A stretch of DNA of 15,792 nucleotides. Origin: an uncultured Clostridia bacterium. Lineage in GTDB: Bacteria; Bacillota; Clostridia; Christensenellales; Pumilibacteraceae. The stretch spans positions 1 to 15,792 of the forward strand of contig CANQCB010000024.1 in NCBI GenBank assembly GCA_947589145.1. Reading direction: 5' to 3'. Both the position numbers and the translations under genes were made by a program. The notes under the pieces were generated by a model that was not told the origin of the DNA, ran no database searches, and saw nothing but the letters and a program-made list of their open reading frames with translations. Positions 6,648 through 13,097 of the stretch are shown piece by piece (within the stretch, counting starts at the first letter, position 1; every line of letters starts with the position of its first letter).

Positions 6648-9155
6648 ATGCGCAAAATAGCGGAATTCGTCGTAAAATATCGGCGAATGGTATACATAAT
6701 ATTCATAATAATCGGCATACTTTGCGCAATCGGCATGACGCAGGTCAAGATAGAATATGAGATCACGGCATATCTGCCGCAGGATACCGACACGCGAAAG
6801 GCGATCGACATAATGGACGAGGAGTTTACCACCTACGGCTCGACGCTGCTCATCGTGCGGAACGTATCTCTCGACGACGCATATCGTCTTGCCGATGAAA
6901 TAAGGGATATCGACGGGGTCAAAGAACTGCCTTTCGAGAACACGCGAGACTATTACAACGAGTCCTGCGCGCTTTTTAACATTACTTTCGAGGGCGACGA
7001 CGAGGACGAAAGATCCGTCGCCGCAAACGATTCGGTAATGGAAGCCCTCGACGGATACGATTCGTTGGTGGCAAGTCCGCTCGTGGACGACTATGCGGAG
7101 AGACTGCGCAAGGACGTGAACTTCGTGCTGATACTTGCGGTTGCCGTCATAATTCTCGTACTTTGCTTGACTTCGCGGAGTTTTGCCGAAGTTCCCATAT
7201 TCCTGATAGTGTTCGGAATGTCCGCGCTTCTCAATATGGGCACCAACTTTTTCTTCGGCACGATATCGTTCATATCCAACTCTGTGTGCGTGATATTGCA
7301 ACTTGCGCTTGCGATCGATTATGCGATAATACTTTCTCACCGTTTTGACGAGGAAAAGGAGAAGAACGGGGGAAACGCGCGTGAGGCGATCGTAAACGCT
7401 CTCTCCAAAGCGATACCCGAAATAGCGAGTTCTTCACTCACCACAATAGCGGGGTTGCTTGCGCTCACGACCATGTCGTTGCGGTTGGGCGCCGACCTCG
7501 GGCTTGTGCTTGCGAAAAGCATAGTGTGCAGCATGGTGACGGTATTCTTCCTTATGCCGGGGCTGCTATTGCTGTTCAATAAGGCGATAAACAAGACCGC
7601 GCACCGAAATTTGATACCGAAGATTTCCGTAATAGGAAAATTCGCGGTCAAAGCGCGATATTTTATCCTGCCGCTGTTTATTGCGTTGGCGGGCGGTTGC
7701 GCATACCTATCGTTCCAAACCGACTACGTATACGATCAGGACTCCATCGATACGTCGAAACCCACCGAAGCCATGTTGGCGAACGAGGAGATAAACAGGG
7801 TTTTCGGTTATAAGAATCAATTCGTCATACTTGCGCCGCAGGGCGATTATGACGAGCAGCGGCACATACTCGATATGGTGGGCGCGCATGATATGATAAC
7901 GACGTCGCTCGGCATTGCCAACGTGGAGATAACGTCGAACGGAGTCACGTACTCTCTCACCGACAGACTGAATTACAAAGAATTTGCGCGATTTATCGGC
8001 GCGGACGAAAACACTTCGAGTACGATTTTCTCGGCGTACGCGGCATTTTCCAAGGACGACATAATGGACAGCATGGCGGAAGTCGGAGTGTTTGAAGCGG
8101 ACAGGGATATATACAAAATATCTCTTCTCGACCTGTGCGACTGCGTTTTCGATCATGACGATTTCGTATACGCCTATCTTCACGGCGCAAACGACGAGGA
8201 CGCGCTCGATTCCTACGTCGATCTGCGCGATACGGTGCGCGACGCCGAGGCGCAACTCGTCGGCGAGAATTATTCGCGCATGCTCTTTAACATAGACGGA
8301 AGCACGGAAAGCGAAGAGACTTTCGCGTTGCTGAGAGAACTTATCACCGAAGTAAAAGGGTATTGCCCGGGCGCTATATTCGCGGGCAGTTCCATGAGCG
8401 CGTACGACCTCAACGAATCGTTCTCCCGAGATAATCTCATGGTGAGCCTTATCACGGTGGCTTTCGTGTTCGTCATTCTCATGTTTACGTTCAGGTCGTG
8501 GGGATTGCCGTTGCTTCTCACGCTCACCATACAGAGCGCGATATTCATAAACTTCGCGTTCTACTTCATATCCGGCACAAACCTCTTCTTCCTTATCTAT
8601 ATGATAGTAAGTTCCATACAAATGGGCGCGACGATAGACTACGCGATAGTCCTGACCAACCGCTTCAAAGCATTGAAACAGAGTTTGGATAAAAAGACCG
8701 CGGTGGTAGAAGCCGTCAACGAATCTCTCCCGACGATAATAACGTCGGGCACGATAATGGCGGTGGCGAGTTTCCTTATAGGCGGAGTGGTGAGCGACCC
8801 TCTCATTTCCACAATGGGAATGTGCCTCGGGCGCGGCGTGGTCATCTCCATACTATGCGTAATGTTCGCTTTGCCCGCGCTTTTGTACATATTCGATAAA
8901 CCGTTAAGCAAAACGCAATTCGCGAAAAAAGAACGCACGGTCAGCGAGCGGAAGAGGAAAAAAGAAAAGAAACGCGCGAGGGAAGAGGCGTTGGAGAAAT
9001 TGCTCGACGGCATTGCGGCAGGGGAAATAAGCGTTTCCCGACCGCCCGACGGCGGGACGGAGCAAATACCGACGGAGCAAATATCGACAGAGCTATGCGA
9101 CGGCACACTGAAAACCAATGACGAAAAGGAGGACGGCAATGAAAGCCAAGAGTAA
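6648..9155 (+). CDS. MMPL/RND-superfamily membrane transporter
   Basis: This 835-residue inner-membrane protein has the duplicated RND layout. TM1 is at about 14-33, then a soluble extracytoplasmic domain (about 34-155) and a block of TM helices. A second TM at about 340-355, a second soluble domain (about 356-580) and a second TM block end near residue 765. Each half carries the MMPL proton-relay signature in its TM4-type helix: AIDYAIILSHRF with Asp224-Tyr225, and TIDYAIVLTNRF with Asp664-Tyr665. The last 70 residues are cytosolic, first very basic (KRKKEKKRAREE), then a short repeat of TEQIP/S. MMPL proteins use the proton gradient to move lipids, glycolipids or hydrophobic compounds outward; the substrate here cannot be told. 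There is no partner membrane-fusion protein or outer-membrane channel, as expected for a Gram-positive. It overlaps the next gene by 17 nt. Confidence 0.92.
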   Translation: MRKIAEFVVKYRRMVYIIFIIIGILCAIGMTQVKIEYEITAYLPQDTDTRKAIDIMDEEFTTYGSTLLIVRNVSLDDAYRLADEIRDIDGVKELPFENTRDYYNESCALFNITFEGDDEDERSVAANDSVMEALDGYDSLVASPLVDDYAERLRKDVNFVLILAVAVIILVLCLTSRSFAEVPIFLIVFGMSALLNMGTNFFFGTISFISNSVCVILQLALAIDYAIILSHRFDEEKEKNGGNAREAIVNALSKAIPEIASSSLTTIAGLLALTTMSLRLGADLGLVLAKSIVCSMVTVFFLMPGLLLLFNKAINKTAHRNLIPKISVIGKFAVKARYFILPLFIALAGGCAYLSFQTDYVYDQDSIDTSKPTEAMLANEEINRVFGYKNQFVILAPQGDYDEQRHILDMVGAHDMITTSLGIANVEITSNGVTYSLTDRLNYKEFARFIGADENTSSTIFSAYAAFSKDDIMDSMAEVGVFEADRDIYKISLLDLCDCVFDHDDFVYAYLHGANDEDALDSYVDLRDTVRDAEAQLVGENYSRMLFNIDGSTESEETFALLRELITEVKGYCPGAIFAGSSMSAYDLNESFSRDNLMVSLITVAFVFVILMFTFRSWGLPLLLTLTIQSAIFINFAFYFISGTNLFFLIYMIVSSIQMGATIDYAIVLTNRFKALKQSLDKKTAVVEAVNESLPTIITSGTIMAVASFLIGGVVSDPLISTMGMCLGRGVVISILCVMFALPALLYIFDKPLSKTQFAKKERTVSERKRKKEKKRAREEALEKLLDGIAAGEISVSRPPDGGTEQIPTEQISTELCDGTLKTNDEKEDGNESQE
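9057..9092 (+). repeat. 15-bp tandem repeat at the MMPL 3' end
   Basis: Two and a half copies of a 15-nt unit (9057-9071, 9072-9086, 9087-9092) encode Thr-Glu-Gln-Ile-Pro, Thr-Glu-Gln-Ile-Ser and Thr-Glu in the cytosolic tail of the transporter. The first two differ at one base (C to T, Pro to Ser), so the duplication is fairly recent. Confidence 0.75.
9124..9132 (+). promoter_or_regulatory. Strong Shine-Dalgarno for the GLUG protein gene
   Basis: AAAAGGAGG lies 6 nt before the ATG at 9139, inside the last codons of the transporter gene. It picks 9139 over the in-frame ATG at 9118, which has no such site, and points to translational coupling of the two genes. Confidence 0.85.
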
Positions 9156-12100
9156 AATAACGATAATAATACTTGTGTTTTCGCTTATTGCGGCATGCGC
9201 GGGCATATCGACGGTCGCCGCCTCGGAAGAGTCGTTTTACGTTTGTTTCAGCTCGGAAAACTACGCCGTTCGCAACGCAAACCGCATGACGGAGACCGAC
9301 GGCGGTTATATCCTCGAAGACGTAACTCTGTCCCCGTCAACGGGCTTTTACGTCACCGATAACGCGGGAACGAGGTATATGGGGTCGGATAACGACGATC
9401 TTCATACCGACGAAAACGGCTCATATTCTTATGATATTTTCTTCGCGCCGAGCGGAGAGTTGCCCGAGGGCTGGGAAGAAACGGGTTGTCGCGTATCCTA
9501 CCGTTTTCACATTCCCGCGAGTTATGAAGTGACGATAGCGGGCGAGTCTACGCCCCTCGAATACAACCCTTATTTCACCGATTATGACAGGTATCACATC
9601 TCGTGCGTGCATATCGAGGGCGGACAAACGGTTTCATACGGCGAAGAAAGTCATACCGTATCGACGGACGGGTATTATCGCATACTTTTCACGCCGGGCG
9701 AGACCGTTCTCGGCAACGCATATAAGTATAACGATCGCGGCGAATACGGCAGCGGCGACGGCTATGAGTATAATCTGTACGTTGAGGACGCGCCGAGATA
9801 TTACGCGGCGATAGTCGGCGGCGCGGTCACCGACAGCGAAACGGAGATAAACGGAGAGCCGTCGTATCTTTTGACGCGCGACGAGAGCGCGACGTCGAGC
9901 AGTCGGTATAAGAGCGAACCGTTGTTCGTGAACGACCGCGACGCCGTGCTTAAATATCGCATATACGAGGAATCGGTTGTCGGTTACCGTTTGATCGACG
10001 ACGACAACGACCCCGACACGGAGATATCCGATCTGGAAATTGCCGACGCGGGCTGGTATACGCTTAACTTCACGGACGGCGGCGCGAACTTTTTGACGAC
10101 CGCGGAATATGACGAAAGGGATTTCGGCGGTTATTACGCGGCAGGCGAGTTCAATAACTATTGCTACACCGAAAACGGCGGACTTTCCCTCGACGGCGAT
10201 TATCTTTTCAAACAGGTGGAGATCGGCGACGCGGATTACACCGAGGACTATTTGCAATATATCCTTTACATAGACGTTACGAAAGAAGAAGCGAAGGACG
10301 GCTTGGAACTCTATATCACCGACGGCAAGACGAAATATCGCGACGGACTTTCTTACATAAGACTGAACGCCGAGGGCAGATATAAATTCCTCTTTTCCGA
10401 AGAGCACAACTACGGCAGAGGCAGGAATTATCGCTTTACCCTCGAAACGGGGAGAGAGGAACGCGAAATCGTGATCTCCACCGCGGAAGAATACAACGCC
10501 TTTGCCGCGGAGTGCAATCGCAACGCGGACTATTCGCGCGGCACGATCGTACGCATAAAGAACGACATTGACTTTGACGGCGAGATAACGCAAATAAAGA
10601 CCTTCGGCGGAACGGTCGAGGGCGGCTATCACACCTTGAAAAATATCAAAATCTCCTCGGACGCGGACAGGACGGGACTGATCGGACTTCTCACGCAATA
10701 CGGCTCGGTTTTGCGGCTTAACGTGGAAATAACGATAGACGCGAAAAATTCCGATTATGTCGGCGTAATATGCGAAAACTACGGGCTTGTCGGTGAAGTC
10801 ACGGTAAGCGGAAGCATATCCGGCGGCAATTACGTCGGCGGCGTCGTCGCACACAACGGCTATGCGGCGGCAAACGCAGGCGACGTCGTGACTGATTCGG
10901 ACAATAATAACGTCGTGGGCGAAGTTCGGGATTGCGTAAACAAGTCGGCTGTTCGCGGCGTAAGTTTTGCGGGCGGCATAGTCGGGTATAACGGCGGCGA
11001 AATCGAGGGCTGCGAAAACCGCGGAAGAATAAACGGAGACGCTTTCCGATCGTCGGATAACGTCCTCGGCGTCGGCGGTGTAAGCGGCTTCTCTTACGGA
11101 AAGATCACGGACTGCACCAATAACGGCGTCGTCGGCGGCGTCGGCAGAGGCGTCGGCGGTATAAGCGGCATATGCACGGGCGAGATATATTTTTCCGCAA
11201 ACAAGGCGAACGTTGTCGGCAGCCGAAACGTCGGCGGAATCGCGGGCTATTACGGCAACAGCGGCTATACTAACTCGGATAACGGTTCGGGTACGGGCAG
11301 CGCGGGCAACGTCGGCGGCACGGGTACGGGCGTCGGCACGGGCGGCGGATCGAGCGAAACGCAACTGCCCGTCGGCAGACATTTCATTCTCTTATATGAC
11401 CTCAATTTCGGCGGAGTGGAAGCGGAAAGGAATGTCGGCGGAATAGTGGGTTATACGCAGACCAACGGTTTACTCGTGAGGGCTTGCGCGTCCGACGGCG
11501 AAATAAGCGCCACGGCAGGCTCATACGCAGGCGGCGTGTGCGGCTACGCAACAGCTCGGGTGCAGAATTGCCTCGGCATGGGGATCGTTTCGGCGAAAGG
11601 TCTCAACGGCGGGCTGTACGTCGGCGGCGTGTGCGGCTACGGCGAGAATATCTCATATTCCATGTCGTCTGCAATCGTCGACGGTACCGATTACGTGGGA
11701 GGCATTTGCGGCAATCACGTCGGCACTCTCGTCGGGTCGTATTCCAACGTCCTTCTCGTTGCAAGCGAGGACGCCGTGCATACGGGCGGAATATGCGGAG
11801 ATACGTCGGCGTACGACGCGGCTTCCGACATATTCACAAACTTCGAATATAACTACTTCGTGGGCGAGGATATCGGCGGTATCGACGGAGAGACTTACGG
11901 CAACTTATACGACGACGCGGCTCGTCGGGTGACTGCGGAAGAATTGTCGTCCTGCGGTGCGCTTTCTCCCGTCCTCGGAGACGGCTTTGACAGCGAGCAA
12001 TGGTTGGGCGGCAAAGAGCGGAGTTATCCCGTATCGAGGGCTTTCCAAGAAAAAGTCGTCTGCGACGAATTCGGCGACGACACGGCTTACGACGCACTGT

Positions 12101-12813
12101 TCGTTGCGCATACGGGCGAACTTTCCGATATGTCGGAGAGCGGCGCGCGCATAAGTTACAACGTGGTGTTCAAAGAATGGAATCCGGATAACGGCGACCT
12201 TTACGACCCCGATATCCGGTATGATAATTTCGAAACGGTTTCGACCGTGCGTTATTTCGGCGATACGCTTGCCGCTCCGTCCTTCGTATACGCGGAGGAA
12301 GAAGACGGCAGGTGGGTAACTCACGGAGATAAAGCGGACTACTTCGCATATTACGATTTGCCGGAAGAGATAACGTCGAACGTCATAATATACGCGGCTT
12401 ACGACGAGGTGCAGACCACGCTGACCTGCGACGGAGCGTTTCTCGAAGGTCGCTTCGGCTCGAATGCGACGGCGGAACTCGTCAAAGTCGGCGAGTATTA
12501 TACGGTAACGGTGACGGGAGAGGTTACCGAGCCGCTCACGCTCAAATTCCGAGTGGGCGGCAATGCGGATAAATACAGAATAATGGCGGTAACGGACGGC
12601 GAGGAAAGGGAAATAGAATCGACGGTCAGCGGCGAATATCTCGCCTTCGAATACTCGCTCGGCACTTTGTTCCGAGTCGAACAAAAATCGGGCGGATTGC
12701 CGGGTTGGGCGATAGGGCTCATCTTCGGCTTTGTCGGCGCGGCGGTTGTGGGAACAGCGTGGCTGATAATATTCCTCACCAAACGCCGCAAAAAGCATAG
12801 TGAATCGAAGTAG
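9139..12813 (+). CDS. Large secreted GLUG-repeat surface protein with C-terminal TM anchor
   Basis: The protein is 1224 residues, chosen to start at 9139 by the SD at 9124-9132. A basic start and hydrophobic core (about 1-19) form a signal peptide; IAAC at 17-20 fits a lipobox, and VAA|S at 26-29 fits signal peptidase I. Residues about 30-441 look like four imperfect beta-rich modules of 90-110 residues, each ending in G-x-Y-x-x-x-F (for example TDGYYRILF, DAGWYTLNF, AEGRYKFLF). Residues about 447-930 form a beta-helix with about ten GLUG-like turns (GGIVGYNG, GGVCGYGE and similar), interrupted by a Gly/Ser-rich insert at about 715-738. A further beta-rich part follows, then a TM helix (1190-1213) and basic tail KRRKKHSESK. 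No catalytic motif is seen; adhesion or a cell-wall role is inferred. It is coupled to the MMPL transporter. Ligand and function are unknown. Confidence 0.88.
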   Translation: MKAKSKITIIILVFSLIAACAGISTVAASEESFYVCFSSENYAVRNANRMTETDGGYILEDVTLSPSTGFYVTDNAGTRYMGSDNDDLHTDENGSYSYDIFFAPSGELPEGWEETGCRVSYRFHIPASYEVTIAGESTPLEYNPYFTDYDRYHISCVHIEGGQTVSYGEESHTVSTDGYYRILFTPGETVLGNAYKYNDRGEYGSGDGYEYNLYVEDAPRYYAAIVGGAVTDSETEINGEPSYLLTRDESATSSSRYKSEPLFVNDRDAVLKYRIYEESVVGYRLIDDDNDPDTEISDLEIADAGWYTLNFTDGGANFLTTAEYDERDFGGYYAAGEFNNYCYTENGGLSLDGDYLFKQVEIGDADYTEDYLQYILYIDVTKEEAKDGLELYITDGKTKYRDGLSYIRLNAEGRYKFLFSEEHNYGRGRNYRFTLETGREEREIVISTAEEYNAFAAECNRNADYSRGTIVRIKNDIDFDGEITQIKTFGGTVEGGYHTLKNIKISSDADRTGLIGLLTQYGSVLRLNVEITIDAKNSDYVGVICENYGLVGEVTVSGSISGGNYVGGVVAHNGYAAANAGDVVTDSDNNNVVGEVRDCVNKSAVRGVSFAGGIVGYNGGEIEGCENRGRINGDAFRSSDNVLGVGGVSGFSYGKITDCTNNGVVGGVGRGVGGISGICTGEIYFSANKANVVGSRNVGGIAGYYGNSGYTNSDNGSGTGSAGNVGGTGTGVGTGGGSSETQLPVGRHFILLYDLNFGGVEAERNVGGIVGYTQTNGLLVRACASDGEISATAGSYAGGVCGYATARVQNCLGMGIVSAKGLNGGLYVGGVCGYGENISYSMSSAIVDGTDYVGGICGNHVGTLVGSYSNVLLVASEDAVHTGGICGDTSAYDAASDIFTNFEYNYFVGEDIGGIDGETYGNLYDDAARRVTAEELSSCGALSPVLGDGFDSEQWLGGKERSYPVSRAFQEKVVCDEFGDDTAYDALFVAHTGELSDMSESGARISYNVVFKEWNPDNGDLYDPDIRYDNFETVSTVRYFGDTLAAPSFVYAEEEDGRWVTHGDKADYFAYYDLPEEITSNVIIYAAYDEVQTTLTCDGAFLEGRFGSNATAELVKVGEYYTVTVTGEVTEPLTLKFRVGGNADKYRIMAVTDGEEREIESTVSGEYLAFEYSLGTLFRVEQKSGGLPGWAIGLIFGFVGAAVVGTAWLIIFLTKRRKKHSESK

Positions 12814-12890
12814 TCCGAAAAAACATAGAAAATCAACGTAGTATAAAAAAACGTAAAAATCAACGTAATTCGAAAAAACAGGTAAAACGT
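12810..12890 (+). repeat. Degenerate 27-28 nt tandem repeats spanning the GLUG gene stop codon
   Basis: Three units begin GTAGTCCG, GTAGTATA and GTAATTCG (12810-12837, 12838-12864, from 12865). They share an A-rich centre (AAAAAACATA, AAAAAACGTA, AAAAAACAGG), and the first two end in the same 9 nt (AAAATCAAC). A fourth, weaker copy (12786-12809) overlaps the codons of the basic C-terminal tail. There are no unique spacers. Confidence 0.65.
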
Positions 12891-12926
12891 AAAGGCGCGC
12901 TGCCAAAATGACGGCGTGCCTTTACG
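12888..12926. terminator. Probable terminator hairpin after the GLUG gene
   Basis: CGTAAAGGCGCG (12888-12899) pairs with CGTGCCTTTACG (12915-12926) over 12 bp with one G-U pair; the loop side can pair further. Downstream on the plus strand there is only an AT-rich CTATAATAATTTATG, not a clean T run, so termination may be partial. Read on the minus strand the stem is followed by TTTTACCTGTTTTTT. Confidence 0.6.
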
Positions 12927-13062
12927 CTATAATAATTTATGTAATTCGAACCGAGTGAATGAGAGTGCGCTTATTGCACGGAGCGGTTTGTTTTGTCGTT
13001 GGGCTTGCTGCCGTCTCATAAAATGCGAGGCAAGGAAAGAACGGTGATAGGCGCGCAAAAAG

Positions 13063-13091
13063 TTGCGTAACCGCGGGCGAGGTGTTATAAT
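13063..13091 (+). promoter_or_regulatory. Promoter of recD2, apparently leaderless
   Basis: TTGCGT at 13063-13068 is 17 nt from a perfect TATAAT at 13086-13091. The expected transcription start, 7 nt past the last T, coincides with the ATG at 13098. Only GCGG at 13093-13096, one base before the ATG, resembles part of an SD and is too close to work, so the mRNA may have no leader. Confidence 0.5.
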
Positions 13092-13097
13092 AGCGGT

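Larger units (their letters stand above)
12814..13097. other. 284-bp intergenic region between the accessory block and recD2
   Basis: The first 75 nt hold the tandem repeats, followed by the hairpin at 12888-12926. A TATAAT at 12928-12933 lacks a plausible -35 box. From about 12935 to 13060 I see nothing convincing apart from a weak 4-bp stem (12965-12979). The last 35 nt contain the recD2 promoter. The longest forward open stretch is about 15 codons (from 13025) and is not supported as a gene. Confidence 0.6.

Noticed and set aside
9634..11382. Antisense open frame of 582 codons opposite the GLUG gene
   Set aside because: The encoded protein is a low-complexity Ala/Arg/Val string without domain features, and the plus strand has a clear signal peptide, repeats and TM anchor. 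It arises from codon bias on the coding strand.
12810..12890. CRISPR-like array of about 28-nt repeats
   Set aside because: The units are contiguous and degenerate with no unique spacers, and there are no cas genes in the window.
12928..12933. TATAAT box after the hairpin in the 12.9-kb spacer
   Set aside because: There is no -35-like sequence at 16-18 nt upstream and no gene starts nearby.
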